Assembly (NCBI RefSeq): GCF_000687715.1
Contig: NZ_JHXD01000008.1
Location: 54,174-118,173 of the forward strand
Source of the DNA: Xylanibacter ruminicola Ga6B6
GTDB taxonomy: Bacteria > Bacteroidota > Bacteroidia > Bacteroidales > Bacteroidaceae
Reading direction: 5' to 3'
Length of the DNA: 64,000 nucleotides
Shown: piece by piece, positions 32,905 through 43,600 of the stretch
Numbering within the stretch: the stretch's first letter is position 1
How the letters are laid out: every line of letters starts with the position of its first letter
Made by a program: the position numbers and the translations under genes
Notes under the pieces: model-generated
The model's database searches: none
What the model was told of the DNA's origin: nothing
What the model saw: the letters and a program-made list of their open reading frames with translations, nothing else

Positions 32905-34997
32905 TGGACATACTCAATCAGGATATCAAATACCTACCTGGCGTGGGACCAAACCGTAAGAAGATGCTGAGCAACGAGCTTGGCATTGAGAGTTATGGCG
33001 ACCTGCTGGAATACTACCCCTACAAATACGTCGACCGCTCGAAGGTGTACACCATCCACGAGCTTACGGGCGATATGCCGTTTGTACAGGTGGTAGGTCA
33101 TATCCTGAGTTTCGAGACCTTTGCTATGGGGCCACGTAAGGAGCGCGTAGTGGCACACTTTACCGATGGCACAGGCATCTGTGACCTTACCTGGTTTAAT
33201 GGCGGCAAATACGCCAAGCAGAATTATAAGATAGGTACCCAGTATCTGGTGTTTGGCAAACCCACTGTGTTTAATAACCGCATCAACTTCACCCATCCCG
33301 ACTTGGATGATGCTTCTAAGGTTGATCTCACAGCGATGGGACTTCAGCCCTATTACAACACCACCGAGAAGATGAAGAAGAGCGGATTGAACTCGCGTGC
33401 CATCGAACGCCTCACCAAGACGCTCATCGAGAAACTTCCGCCCCAGCCCGAAACCATCCCCGATTTTATCTACCAGCCCTTACATCTGGTAGAGCGTGAC
33501 TTCGCCCTGCGCACGGTACACTATCCCCAGAACGCCAAGGACTTGGAGCGTGCCCGATTGCGTTTGAAGTTTGAGGAGCTGTTTTTTATACAACTTAATA
33601 TATTAAGGTACGCGAGCGATCAGCGTCGCAAGTTCCGTGGGTATGTATTCCCCACCATAGGCGATGTGTTCAACACCTTCTACAGTCAATACCTGCCCTT
33701 CCCACTCACAGGCGCCCAGAAGCGTGTGATTAAGGAGATACGCAAGGATATGGGTTCTGGCCGCCAGATGAACCGTCTGTTACAGGGCGATGTAGGTAGC
33801 GGTAAAACACTTGTGGCACTGATGTCGATGCTGATAGCCATCGATAACGGCTATCAGGCCTGCATCATGGCCCCAACCGAAATCCTGGCCGAGCAGCATC
33901 TGCAAACCATCATGGGATTCCTTAAGGACATGAACCTGCGCGTGGCCCTGCTTACCGGCATGGTAAAGGGCAAGCGTCGTGAGGAGGTGCTCGAAGGTCT
34001 GTTGGATGGCACCATCAACATTCTGGTGGGCACCCACGCCGTCATCGAGGATACTGTGCAGTTTGCCCGATTAGGCTTTGTGGTGGTAGATGAGCAGCAC
34101 CGCTTTGGTGTGGCCCAGCGTGCCAAGCTTTGGAGCAAAAGCACTAACCCGCCCCATGTGTTAGTGATGACAGCCACCCCTATCCCACGCACCTTAGCCA
34201 TGACGCTGTATGGCGACCTCGACGTGAGCATTATCGACGAATTGCCTCCTGGTCGTAAACCTGTACAAACCACACATGTGTTCGATTCACGCATGACATC
34301 GCTCTACGATGGCATCCGTCGTCAGATTAACGAAGGGCGCCAGGTGTACATCGTGTTTCCCTTGATTGAAGAGAGTGCCAAGAGCGACCTGAAGAACCTT
34401 GAAGATGGCTTTGAGGTACTACGTGAAGCCTTCCCCGAATTCCGTTTGAGTAAAGTGCACGGACGCATGAAACCTAAGGACAAAGAGGAGGAGATGCAAC
34501 GCTTTGTACGTGGTGAAACACAGATACTTGTGGCAACAACTGTTATCGAGGTAGGTGTGAATGTTCCTAACGCCTCGGTCATGGTTATTCTCGAGGCCCA
34601 GCGCTTCGGACTGGCCCAGTTGCACCAGCTCCGCGGTCGTGTGGGACGAGGTGCCGACCAGTCGTATTGTATCCTCGTTACCCCCTTCAAACTGAGCGAA
34701 GACACCCGTAAGCGTATCGACATTATGTGCGATACCAACGATGGTTTCCGTATAGCCGAAGCCGACCTGAAACTCCGAGGTCCTGGCGACCTGGAAGGCA
34801 CCCAGCAAAGTGGTATGGCTTTCGATTTAAAGATTGCTGACATAGCCCGCGATGGACAGATAGTACAGATGGCCCGCGACGAGGCGCAAAAGATTATTGA
34901 CGAGGACCCAGAATGTAACTCTGAGAAATTCAGCATGTTATGGAACCGACTGCGCCAATTACGTAAAACAAATATTAATTGGGCGGCTATATCCTAA
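32904..34997 (+). CDS. recG: ATP-dependent DNA helicase RecG
   Basis: Branch-migration helicase acting on stalled forks and Holliday junctions. The 697-aa protein has an N-terminal wedge domain (KYLPGVGPNRKKML, then an OB-fold with DLTWFNGGKYAKQNYKIGTQYLVFGKP), helicase motif I DVGSGKTLVAL, motif II DEQHRFG, motif III TATPIPRTLAMT and the TRG region with LRGRVGRG. The length is normal. It is the third gene of the DJ-1/ispD/recG operon. Confidence 0.97.
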   Translation: MDILNQDIKYLPGVGPNRKKMLSNELGIESYGDLLEYYPYKYVDRSKVYTIHELTGDMPFVQVVGHILSFETFAMGPRKERVVAHFTDGTGICDLTWFNGGKYAKQNYKIGTQYLVFGKPTVFNNRINFTHPDLDDASKVDLTAMGLQPYYNTTEKMKKSGLNSRAIERLTKTLIEKLPPQPETIPDFIYQPLHLVERDFALRTVHYPQNAKDLERARLRLKFEELFFIQLNILRYASDQRRKFRGYVFPTIGDVFNTFYSQYLPFPLTGAQKRVIKEIRKDMGSGRQMNRLLQGDVGSGKTLVALMSMLIAIDNGYQACIMAPTEILAEQHLQTIMGFLKDMNLRVALLTGMVKGKRREEVLEGLLDGTINILVGTHAVIEDTVQFARLGFVVVDEQHRFGVAQRAKLWSKSTNPPHVLVMTATPIPRTLAMTLYGDLDVSIIDELPPGRKPVQTTHVFDSRMTSLYDGIRRQINEGRQVYIVFPLIEESAKSDLKNLEDGFEVLREAFPEFRLSKVHGRMKPKDKEEEMQRFVRGETQILVATTVIEVGVNVPNASVMVILEAQRFGLAQLHQLRGRVGRGADQSYCILVTPFKLSEDTRKRIDIMCDTNDGFRIAEADLKLRGPGDLEGTQQSGMAFDLKIADIARDGQIVQMARDEAQKIIDEDPECNSEKFSMLWNRLRQLRKTNINWAAIS

Positions 34998-35047
34998 AAC
35001 TATGTTAACTTACGCTGTTATCGCGCACGTAGTTTAAAAAAAATTAC

Positions 35048-35055
35048 TACCTTTG
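35048..35055 (+). promoter_or_regulatory. -7 promoter box of the NlpC/P60 gene
   Basis: TACCTTTG lies 32 bp before the ATG at 35087. The -33 region is unclear. Confidence 0.5.
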
Positions 35056-35086
35056 CAGCAGAAATCTTTTTCTATTGCAAACCATT

Positions 35087-35641
35087 ATGAAGAAATTGTT
35101 TATATTTGCCCTAATGTTGATGCTTTCTATGAGCGATCTCGCTCTTGGAAAGGTTAACCCTGACCAGGCTCCAGATGAGAGTGAGGAGGAGATTGGCAAC
35201 TTCGACTTCATTTATGGAACTCAGGACGATTTGAACGAGGCTTTCGAGAAGACCGAAATGCTGATGAGCGAGGCTTTCTCGCACATGGGTGCCCGTTACC
35301 GCTCAGGTGGTAAAGGCCCAAGCGCATTCGACTGCTCTGGTTTTACCAGCTACGTTTACAAGCAGCAAACCGATTTGTTTATCGGTGCTTCATCAAGAGA
35401 TCAGTATGCACGCAATATCCCCATCACCCGCGATGAGTTGCAGAGTGGCGACTTGGTATTCTTTACCAGTCCACGTTCTGGTCGAGGTGTTGGTCATGTA
35501 GGTATCGTGGTTGATGTAGATCCCATCAGCAACACCTTTACCTTCATTCATGCCAGTACCAATAACGGTATTACTATCAACAGTTCTACCGACTCGGGTT
35601 ACGCCCGTCGTTACATCGGTGCACGTAGAGTGCAGCAGTAA
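35087..35641 (+). CDS. NlpC/P60 (C40) peptidoglycan peptidase
   Basis: A 184-aa secreted cysteine peptidase, probably cleaving D-Glu-DAP bonds in peptidoglycan stem peptides. Catalytic Cys83 is in FDCSGFTSYV, His137 in GVGHVGIV and the third polar residue His155 in FIHAS. The signal peptide covers about residues 1-20. An acidic linker (DESEEEIGNFD) precedes the catalytic domain. No SH3 or LysM targeting domain is present. The start at 35087 gives the correct signal peptide; an upstream ATG at 35075 would add four residues. Confidence 0.9.
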   Translation: MKKLFIFALMLMLSMSDLALGKVNPDQAPDESEEEIGNFDFIYGTQDDLNEAFEKTEMLMSEAFSHMGARYRSGGKGPSAFDCSGFTSYVYKQQTDLFIGASSRDQYARNIPITRDELQSGDLVFFTSPRSGRGVGHVGIVVDVDPISNTFTFIHASTNNGITINSSTDSGYARRYIGARRVQQ

Positions 35642-35754
35642 ACGGAAATCGACACATTTAGCCATATTAACCTGAAAAAACAACAAAATATCGGCGAAAG
35701 TGTTAAAAGTGAACAAAAAACACCAATATATTTCCGTTTTTCATGCATTATTAG

Positions 35755-35762
35755 TACCTTTG
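35755..35762 (+). promoter_or_regulatory. -7 promoter box of the M23 peptidase
   Basis: TACCTTTG lies 39 bp before the ATG at 35802. The 160-bp gap before this gene holds nothing else recognised. Confidence 0.5.
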
Positions 35763-35801
35763 CACCGGATTTTTTAATTTGATATTAACTCAACTAAGGA
35801 T

Positions 35802-36737
35802 ATGAACATTAAAAGCTTTAAGAAAATAGCTGTTTTGGCATTCTCAGTTTTTGTTGCAGCCCCCGCGTCTGCACAGGATCTGTTGGCTAAGCAGGCACCA
35901 GTCGATCGCAAGATGAAGGCAGTCGACTCGATGGTTCTCAAGCGAATCATTGAGCAGGAGGAGAAGTACAACCCCTCAGCCGACCTCTACGAAGACTGGA
36001 ACAATGTATATGCCCACCGCGAAACAGTACTCCCCGACTCATTCCGTATCGACCTGAGAGGTTTCCACATGCCTACCGATAGCCGTGTGCTCACCTCAAA
36101 CTTTGGCGCACGCTGGGGACGTCAGCACAAGGGCCTCGACATCAAAGTATATATTGGTGATACCATCCGCGCCGCCTTCAGCGGTAAGATCCGTATCGTA
36201 AAATATGAGCCAAAGGGTTATGGTAAGTACGTAGTTATCCGCCACCACAATGGTTTGGAGACTATCTACGGTCACATGTCAAAGCACCTGGTAGTTGAGA
36301 ATCAGGAGGTAAAGGCTGGTGATCCTATCGGATTGGGTGGTAATACTGGTCGTAGTACTGGTTCACACCTGCACTTTGAGACACGTCTTTGCGGTGTAGC
36401 CCTGAACCCAGCTCTGCTGTTCGACTTCCGCAATCAGGATGTTGTAGGCGATTTCTACATGTTCCGTCGCAACAAGTATGCTGCCGAGTCGGCTATGGCC
36501 ACTCGTCTGCGTGGTGTTGGTGGTGTAACCGCTGGCGACAACGATCAGGACGACGAGCTCGAGATTGCAACAGCCCCACGTACATCATCTAATGTACACT
36601 TCCACAAGGTTAAGAAGGGCGATACCCTGCAGGCCATTGCACGCAAGCACCACACCACGATTGCTAAGCTCTGCGAGCTGAACCACATCGGCAAGAACAT
36701 CCGCTTGCGCCCAGGACAAATTTTGAAATACAACTAA
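35802..36737 (+). CDS. M23 metallopeptidase with C-terminal LysM
   Basis: A 311-aa secreted protein of the murein-hydrolase/divisome-activator type. The signal peptide ends near 25 (APASAQ). The LytM/M23 domain (about 100-210) has zinc-ligand motifs HKGLD and HLHFE, so catalytic activity is likely retained. A C-terminal LysM domain (about 265-311, [29 protein letters not shown]) binds peptidoglycan. It follows the NlpC/P60 gene but has its own promoter and terminator. Confidence 0.92.
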   Translation: MNIKSFKKIAVLAFSVFVAAPASAQDLLAKQAPVDRKMKAVDSMVLKRIIEQEEKYNPSADLYEDWNNVYAHRETVLPDSFRIDLRGFHMPTDSRVLTSNFGARWGRQHKGLDIKVYIGDTIRAAFSGKIRIVKYEPKGYGKYVVIRHHNGLETIYGHMSKHLVVENQEVKAGDPIGLGGNTGRSTGSHLHFETRLCGVALNPALLFDFRNQDVVGDFYMFRRNKYAAESAMATRLRGVGGVTAGDNDQDDELEIATAPRTSSNVHFHKVKKGDTLQAIARKHHTTIAKLCELNHIGKNIRLRPGQILKYN

Positions 36738-36747
36738 AAAAATATCA

Positions 36748-36779
36748 AGAATCCCGTCAAGTTGACGGGATTTTTTTTG
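36748..36779 (+). terminator. Terminator of the M23 gene, overlapping the next promoter
   Basis: A perfect stem ATCCCGTCAA/TTGACGGGAT is followed by eight T residues. The end of the T run plus GG supplies TTTG (36776-36779), which is the -33 box for TATATTTG at 36800-36807 (20-bp spacer) serving the HerA-like gene. Confidence 0.85.
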
Positions 36780-36807
36780 GTATATTGATCACTTATTTGT
36801 ATATTTG
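36776..36807 (+). promoter_or_regulatory. Promoter of the HerA-like gene
   Basis: TTTG (36776-36779), 20 bp, TATATTTG (36800-36807); the ATG follows at 36833. It shares DNA with the preceding terminator. Confidence 0.6.
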
Positions 36808-36832
36808 CGCCATAAACTTAAAACAAAAGCGT

Positions 36833-38407
36833 ATGTACGACAAGGAAAGAGGGCTTTACATAGCCCACTGCTCTAACGGAGCACTGAGTATTACAGGTAA
36901 GATGGCCAATCGTCATGGTTTGATTGCAGGTGCCACTGGTACAGGTAAAACCGTAACCCTGCAGGTGATGGCCGAGACCTTCTGTCAGGCAGGCATACCC
37001 TGTTTCATGGCTGATATGAAGGGTGACCTCTCAGGTATCTCGCAGGCTGGTAAGCTGAGTGGTTTTATCGAGAAGCGCATGCCTGAATTTGGCATCGAGA
37101 ATCCTGAGTTCCAGAGTTGTCCTGTACGCTTCTTCGATGTGTTTGGCGAGCAAGGTCATCCCATGCGTGCCACCATCTCGCAGATGGGTCCACAGTTGCT
37201 TAGTCGTTTGCTCGACCTGAACGAAACGCAGGACGGCGTACTGAACATCGTGTTCCGCATTGCCGATGAACGCGGGCTGTTGATTCTCGACCTGAAGGAC
37301 CTGCGCGCTATGCTCGACTATGTATCACAGCATGCCAAGGAGTACACCACTAAATATGGTAATATCTCAACAGCCTCGGTAGGTGCCATCCAGCGAGCCT
37401 TGTTGCAGTTGGAGAACCAAGGCGCCAACCAGTTCTTTGGCGAGCCCTCGTTCGACATCTTCGACCTGATGCAGACCGAAGGTGGCAAGGGTATCATGAA
37501 TGTGCTGGCAGCAGATAAGCTGATGATGCAACCCAAGCTGTACTCTACATTCCTGTTATGGCTTTTGAGCGAACTCTACTCTACCCTCCCCGAGGTAGGC
37601 GACATGCCGCTGCCTAAGTTGGTGTTCTTCTTCGACGAGGCACACATGCTGTTCGACGGCACATCAAAGGCATTGCTCGATAAGATTGAGCAGGTTATCC
37701 GTTTGATTCGTTCAAAGGGCGTGGGTATCTACTTCATTACCCAAAGTCCTACCGATATCCCCGAAAATATCCTCGGACAGTTAGGCAACCGTGTACAGCA
37801 CGCCCTGCGTGCTTACACACCAAAAGACCAGAAGGCTGTAAAAACAGCTGCCGATACCTTCCGTCCTAACCCAGCATTTAAGACCGACGAGGCCATCATG
37901 AATCTGGAGACAGGCGAGGCGCTTGTTAGTTTCCTCGACGAGAAAGGTGCACCCAGCATTGTGGAGCGTGCCAAGATTCTGTTCCCGCTCTCACAGATTG
38001 GTGCCATCACCGAGGGTCAGCGTCTCGACATCATCAAGCAAAGTCGTATCTATGGTAAGTACGACACACTTGTGGATCGTGAGAGTGCCTTTGAGGTACT
38101 GATGGCCGAAGCTGATCGCGCCCTGCAGGAACAGGAGCAGACCGAGGTTGAGTTACCTCAGCCCGAAGCTAAAGCCGAGAAAAAGAAGTCGGGTATACTG
38201 GCAAAGGTAGGCAAGGCCATTCTGACCGCTATCACCTCTACCCTGGCAGCTATGTTAGGCACCTACGTAAGCGATAAGGTTACGGGTAAGAAGACAAAGA
38301 GTCGTACCTCGGCAAAAGGACGCGTAGTGAAGAACGCCACCAGTGCCGCCACACGAACGATTACCAAAGAACTCACTAGAGACATCCTTGGTAACCTCAT
38401 TAAGTAA
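36833..38407 (+). CDS. HerA-like ATPase (DUF853 group)
   Basis: A 524-aa FtsK/HerA-superfamily ATPase. Walker A GATGTGKT is at residues 33-40, the Walker B strand is [12 protein letters not shown], and [38 protein letters not shown] is the segment typical of the DUF853 family. The C-terminal 80 residues are Lys/Ala-rich with a glycine-containing hydrophobic stretch. HerA proteins translocate DNA, often with NurA; no nurA is nearby. The role of the DUF853 group is not established. The start at 36833 was chosen because the promoter ends at 36807. Confidence 0.85.
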   Translation: MYDKERGLYIAHCSNGALSITGKMANRHGLIAGATGTGKTVTLQVMAETFCQAGIPCFMADMKGDLSGISQAGKLSGFIEKRMPEFGIENPEFQSCPVRFFDVFGEQGHPMRATISQMGPQLLSRLLDLNETQDGVLNIVFRIADERGLLILDLKDLRAMLDYVSQHAKEYTTKYGNISTASVGAIQRALLQLENQGANQFFGEPSFDIFDLMQTEGGKGIMNVLAADKLMMQPKLYSTFLLWLLSELYSTLPEVGDMPLPKLVFFFDEAHMLFDGTSKALLDKIEQVIRLIRSKGVGIYFITQSPTDIPENILGQLGNRVQHALRAYTPKDQKAVKTAADTFRPNPAFKTDEAIMNLETGEALVSFLDEKGAPSIVERAKILFPLSQIGAITEGQRLDIIKQSRIYGKYDTLVDRESAFEVLMAEADRALQEQEQTEVELPQPEAKAEKKKSGILAKVGKAILTAITSTLAAMLGTYVSDKVTGKKTKSRTSAKGRVVKNATSAATRTITKELTRDILGNLIK

Positions 38408-38968
38408 TTAAAGATTCTCGCAAATAGTATAAGTATACCGCTGTCGCTCGACGGTGGTATATTTATATCTGGTAGTATCGATAAGCGATTTCACATCGTG
38501 GGTAATGCCAGTGCCGATGAGCTTGGCGGTGGCCTCTTTCATGGTCCAAAGACGAATGAAAACGGCTTCGGCGTTGGCAGATGCAGTAATGTCTGTCAGT
38601 TCGGCATCGTTCATGGTGTAACGGGCCAAGCTATCCTTAAACTCGCGGATACACTCCACATCTATGCCAACGGGCTTATCGCTGATAACACAGATGGCAG
38701 CCTCCTTGCAATGACTTAAATTAAAAAATATCTCTGGATGGCCCACGATACTAGGCTTGCCATGCTCGTTGTACTCAAAGATAGGGTTATCCGTTATGTC
38801 ATATTCCTTACGCAAGCCTTCCTTCAGTAACTGGTAAGCTAGCACGCACAAGCGCTGACCCTGTTCGTGTTTAAACTTCAGGGCCTGCTCTCTGCGCTGC
38901 TCCGAAATCTCAGCCAGCGCCGCCTGCAGATCAAAATCCCATATCTTCTCGCTTACAAGAGTAACCAT
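38408..38968 (-). CDS. 4'-phosphopantetheinyl transferase (Sfp type)
   Basis: A 186-aa enzyme that attaches phosphopantetheine to carrier proteins. Seen: FFNLSHCKEAAICVIS, the metal-binding GIDVECI, and the catalytic WTMKEATAKLIGTG. The length is at the short end of the Sfp class. The ATG at 38968 is preferred over an upstream TTG. The target is unknown, as no NRPS/PKS or acyl carrier gene is nearby; it may serve ACP. It lies 16 bp downstream of rmuC. Confidence 0.9.
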   Translation of the reverse strand: MVTLVSEKIWDFDLQAALAEISEQRREQALKFKHEQGQRLCVLAYQLLKEGLRKEYDITDNPIFEYNEHGKPSIVGHPEIFFNLSHCKEAAICVISDKPVGIDVECIREFKDSLARYTMNDAELTDITASANAEAVFIRLWTMKEATAKLIGTGITHDVKSLIDTTRYKYTTVERQRYTYTICENL

Positions 38969-38984
38969 AACTATCAACTGTCAA

Positions 38985-40286
38985 CTATTCGAGTCCTATC
39001 TCAGGTGTGGGGATTTTGCGGTTGGGATTCTCCTTGGCACCTAAGGTAATCAGTTCCTGGGCCTTCTGGGTTACACTCTGACGACCAGTAATCAGCTTGT
39101 TATTAGTGTTGTCGTAAGCCTTCTGCACAGCCTCAATCTTTGTGCCCAGGTCGTTATAGCGCTGCACAAAGTCGCCTAAGCGGTCCAACAACTGCTCAGC
39201 CAAGCCGAACACCTTCTCCTGGTTCTCGGCCTGCTGGTTCTGAACCCAAGCGATGTGTATCATGTGCAGAATGCCCAACAGGTTCTGCTCGCCTGTTACA
39301 AACACCTTCTTTTCGAATGCCTCGCGCCACAACGTGGGGTCGTTGGCCAATGCCAACTGCAGCGACGACTCGAAGGGCACGAACATAATCACGAAATCAA
39401 CCACGTCGCGACCGTTCTTTACGTATTTCGAGTAATCCTTACGTGCCAACTCGTTTACATGCTGGCGCACACTCTTGATGTGATCCTGCAGGAAACGCTC
39501 CTTATCTTCGGGTGTCTCGGCATTCACGTATTTCTCATAGGCTACCAACGATACCTTCGAGTCGATAATGGCATCCTGGCCTTGCGGGTAATGCAGAATC
39601 ACATCGGGCTGCATCTCGCGACCTGTCTCATCATGCTTCATGGGGCGTCCGAGTTCATCGCGCAAACGGGCCTGCACCTCGTAGTGGATACCCTCCGTCA
39701 GGCCCTGACTGTTCAGCAGGTCGCCCAGAATAATCTCGCCCATGTTACCACTCACCTTGTTATCGCGTCGCAACACGTTCGTCAGACTCTCGGCTTTCTC
39801 GCCCAACTGCTGCGTCTGCTGCATCATCATCAGCATCTGTTCGCGGAACGAGGCCGAATGGGCAGCACTCTCCTTCTGGTTATCGCTGATGGCCTTCTGC
39901 ATGTTGGCGATGGCATCCTTCAGCGGTTGGGTAATGCCCGATATCGTTTCGGTGTTCGACTGCTTCAGTTTCTGCGCACTCTGCTCCAACAACTGCTGCG
40001 CCATATTCTTAAAGCGCTCCTCATGACGCTGTGTTTCCTCAGTCATCTGCTGGTGCAGCAACTGCAACTCACGTGTCTGAGATTCTGCCTTGGCATGTAA
40101 GACTCTGTTCTCTGCCTCAAGATACTGCACCCTACTGGTTTTCTCGGCCAGCTGTTCGCTCTTCATCTTTAGCTCCATATCAGTCTTACCACCCTCTATA
40201 CGCAGGGTGTCCATCTTACGATCCATGAGCAGATAAAGCACCACAGCACCTACTGCTATACCTATTAATATATATACTACTATCAT
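38985..40286 (-). CDS. rmuC: DNA recombination protein RmuC
   Basis: A 433-aa membrane-anchored protein of the RmuC family, a predicted nuclease-fold protein that limits DNA inversions between short repeats. An N-terminal membrane helix (about 1-20) and a long coiled coil (about 25-150) precede the conserved domain (about 190-400): GNMGEIILGDLLNSQGL, PDVILHYPQGQDAIIDSKVSLVAYEKY, VDFVIMFVPFE and GEQNLLGILHMIHIAW. The start was set at 40286 because the upstream extension runs toward the promoter; a TATCTTTG box lies at 40308-40315 (minus). Confidence 0.93.
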   Translation of the reverse strand: MIVVYILIGIAVGAVVLYLLMDRKMDTLRIEGGKTDMELKMKSEQLAEKTSRVQYLEAENRVLHAKAESQTRELQLLHQQMTEETQRHEERFKNMAQQLLEQSAQKLKQSNTETISGITQPLKDAIANMQKAISDNQKESAAHSASFREQMLMMMQQTQQLGEKAESLTNVLRRDNKVSGNMGEIILGDLLNSQGLTEGIHYEVQARLRDELGRPMKHDETGREMQPDVILHYPQGQDAIIDSKVSLVAYEKYVNAETPEDKERFLQDHIKSVRQHVNELARKDYSKYVKNGRDVVDFVIMFVPFESSLQLALANDPTLWREAFEKKVFVTGEQNLLGILHMIHIAWVQNQQAENQEKVFGLAEQLLDRLGDFVQRYNDLGTKIEAVQKAYDNTNNKLITGRQSVTQKAQELITLGAKENPNRKIPTPEIGLE

Positions 40287-40369
40287 AACTGTTTGTTTAA
40301 TTTGCTGCAAAGATAATAAAAAAAAGGCACGTATTGGGCTAATTAACACGAATTATTAAATAGTATGAT

Positions 40370-40479
40370 ACTAAAGCTGCTTTAGTGTTAGGGTTAAAAC
40401 CCTTTAGTATAAGGGAAAAGCTGCTTTTGTATAAGAAAAAAGGGTATTTATAGCTAAGATGTAGCTTTTACACCTCTAT
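40370..40479. repeat. Array of five 22-bp units with short palindromes
   Basis: Units at 40370-40391, 40392-40413, 40414-40435, 40436-40457 and 40458-40479. The first has perfect 8-bp arms (ACTAAAGC-T-GCTTTAGT), the third AAAAGC-T-GCTTTT, and the second is built around GGTTAAAACC. Units two and three share TTGTATAAG/TTAGTATAAG at 22 bp. The last two are weaker. The array lies between the divergent promoters of rmuC and susC. Confidence 0.7.
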
Positions 40480-40572
40480 ATTTCGTCCACTCTTTTTTGA
40501 TTTATCAAAAATATTAATAGACTGGTTTTCAGCTACTTAACATTTTTAACCAACTATATCCGTCCACTTTTC
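40477..40572. promoter_or_regulatory. Two direct repeats upstream of susC, candidate regulator sites
   Basis: TATATTTCGTCCACTC (from 40477) and TATATCCGTCCACTTT (from 40555) share the core CGTCCACT at 40484-40491 and 40561-40568, 77 bp apart. They lie about 40-125 bp upstream of the susC -7 box TAATTTTG (40608-40615), where an activator of the utilisation locus would bind. No regulator gene is in the window. Confidence 0.45.
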
Positions 40573-40607
40573 GCACTATGTAATCCGATACGAGCCATAA
40601 AATTATA

Positions 40608-40615
40608 TAATTTTG
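40608..40615 (+). promoter_or_regulatory. -7 promoter box of the utilisation locus
   Basis: TAATTTTG lies 62 bp before the susC ATG at 40678. The -33 region is poor, consistent with activator-dependent expression. Confidence 0.5.
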
Positions 40616-40677
40616 CAGCGAAAATCCTAACAAAGGGTATATTCTAACTTAACATTAACATTTAATAAAACCAAAGT

Positions 40678-43600
40678 ATGAAGAAAAGCAGGTTAATGAT
40701 GATGCTGTTGGCACTTATGGTGACAATGACATCTTGGGCCCAGGGAATCTCGGGCACTGTGTTTGACGATCAGGGCGAGACCGTTATCGGTGCTTCGGTC
40801 GTTGAAAAAGGTAATCCTCAGAATGGTACTATTACCGACTTTAATGGTAACTTTACCATTAAGGTTAACGAGGGCGCTACTATCGTAGTAAGTTACATTG
40901 GTTATGTAACACAAGAACTAAAAGCAACCAGCAACATGCGCGTGGTGCTGAAAGAAGATGCACAGACTCTGCAGGACGTAGTTGTTATCGGCTATGGTGT
41001 GCAGAAGAAGAGCGTGGTAACAGCCTCAATCGCCAAGGTTAGCTCGGATGATCTGGAGGGTAAGACACGTCTGCGTGCCGATGATGCCCTGAAAGGTCTG
41101 GCTGCTGGTGTAAACGTTACATCGGCCAACGGACAGCCTGGTTCACAGTCGATGATTCGCGTGCGCGGTACAGGTACTATTAATGATACCAACCCGCTGT
41201 ACATTATCGATGGCATGCCTACCGACCAGTACGGTCTGGAGAGCGTTAACCCTTACGATATCGAGAGTATCGAGGTTCTGAAGGATGCTGCATCAGGTGC
41301 CATCTACGGTGCACGCGCAGCCAACGGTGTTATCCTGGTTACCACCAAGAAGGGTAAGATGGGTAAGGCCCAGATTAACTATAACTTCAGCTACGGTTGG
41401 CAGAGCGCCTGGAAACATCGCGATGTAACCAGTGCTACCGACTATGCCATCCTGCAGAACGAGAAATACGTAAACGGCGGACAGGCTCCTCTGTATGCCG
41501 ATCCTTATAACCTGACCGATGCCAACGGTAATAAGATTACCGGTTTTGGTACCGATTGGCAGGAACTGCTGTTTAACGATAACGCCCCTGTAGTACAGCA
41601 CGACGTATCGGTTAGCGGTGCTACCGAGAAAGTGAACTACTACCTGTCGCTGGGTTACTACACTCAGGATGGTATCGTGGGTGGTAACTACGGCCGCTCT
41701 AACTACGACCGTTTGACCATCAACTCAAACAACCAGTTCAACTTGTTCGACGACTCAAAGGAGCGCAACTTCCTGAATAAACTGGACATCAGCGCTAACC
41801 TTTCATATATGCGTACACATAGCACAGGTATCGACACCAACTCTACATGGGGTTCGCCCCTGGGTTCGGCCCTGTACCTGGCTCCCACACTGCCCGTAAC
41901 ACTCACTGGTGCTGTGGCTCAGGATATGATTGACCGTTACAGCGCTTACGACCTTTATCGCGACGAGAACGGCAATCCTTATACTATTCCCAACTACGTA
42001 GGTAGCTATCAGGAGCAGAACAACCCCATCGCCATGATGCAGGGTAACCCCAGCCGCGGCTGGAGCCATAAGTTCAGACCTAAGTTTGCTATCGACCTGC
42101 AGATCTGGGACAACCTGAAGTACCACTTCACCTGGAGTGCCGAGCAGAGTTTCTGGGGCAGCGAGGGTGCTACCGTATCAAAGTACTACCTCTCAGGTAA
42201 CAACAACAGCGACCACACATCGGCTTCAGCCGAGAAGGCCGACGCTACACAGTGGCAGGTTGAGAACACGCTGACTTACGACAAAGAGTTTGGCAAGCAC
42301 TCTATCGGTGTAGTACTGGGTCAGAGCGCCCTGAAGTACAAGGGTAGCTACGTAGGTGCATCGCACTGGAACCTGATTAACGTAAACAAGCCTTACGTTG
42401 ACTATACCACTGGTGGTAGCATTGAGACCACTACCGATGCCGACGGCCACATTACAGGCGTTAAGAGTCTGGTTAGCGGTTGGGCTGGTCCTAACGTAGA
42501 GCATCACCTGGCTTCGCTCTTTGCCCGTTTGAGCTACAACTACGACGAGAAGTACATGTTCCAGGGCACCATCCGCCGCGATGGTTCAAGCCGCTTCGGA
42601 TCAAACAACAAATATGGTGTGTTCCCCTCATTCTCTATCGGTTGGAACATCATGAACGAGGACTTCATGAAGAACACCAGCGACTGGCTCAGCAACCTGA
42701 AGTTCCGCGCCAGCTGGGGTAAGAACGGTAACGAGAACATCGGTGACTTCCGCTATACCGTGCTCACCACCACTGGTGGCACCAGCAACTACTACTTTGG
42801 CCGTCAGGGCGTGATGAATTACGGTTCGAAGGCCAACGGACTGGCTAACGAGAACCTGAAGTGGGAGGAGAGTGAGCAGACCGACCTGGGTATCGACCTG
42901 GGCCTGTGGAACAACAAGCTTACATTTACTGTTGACTACTATATCAAGAAAACCAACGGTATGCTGATGACCATGCCTATCCCAAGCTACGTAGGTGAAA
43001 CCAAGCCTATCGGTAACGTGGGTGACATGGAGAATAAGGGTATCGAGTTTGAGCTGGGTTACAAGTTCAACATTGCCGATGCACACTTTGCCATTAAGGC
43101 CAACGCATCGCACCTGAAGAACACTCTGAAGAACCTAGGTAACGACACTGGTTTCCTGAACTACGGTATCAGTCAGTTCAGCGATGGTGGCACACGTGCC
43201 GAGAACGGTCAGCCTTTCCCATACTTCTATGGTTACAAGACAGCTGGTGTACTGCAGAACCAGGCCGAGGCTGATGCTTACAATGCAAAGAATCATGCTT
43301 CATCAGTTCCTGGCGACCTGATCTTCGTGGATGTAAACGGCGATGGCTACATTACCAGCGACGACCGCACCAAGATTGGTAAGCCAACACCCGACTGGAC
43401 TTACGGTTTGAACCTGAATGCCGATTGGAAGGGCTTCGACTTCAACATCTTCTTCCAGGGCGTTTATGGTGCCGACATCTTCGACGCTACCTGGCGCCAG
43501 GATATCGCATCGGGTAACTACCCAACTTGGGTGCTGCAGCGCTGGACCGGCGAGGGCACATCAAACAAGATTCCTATGCTGAAGCTTGGCGACAGCAAGA

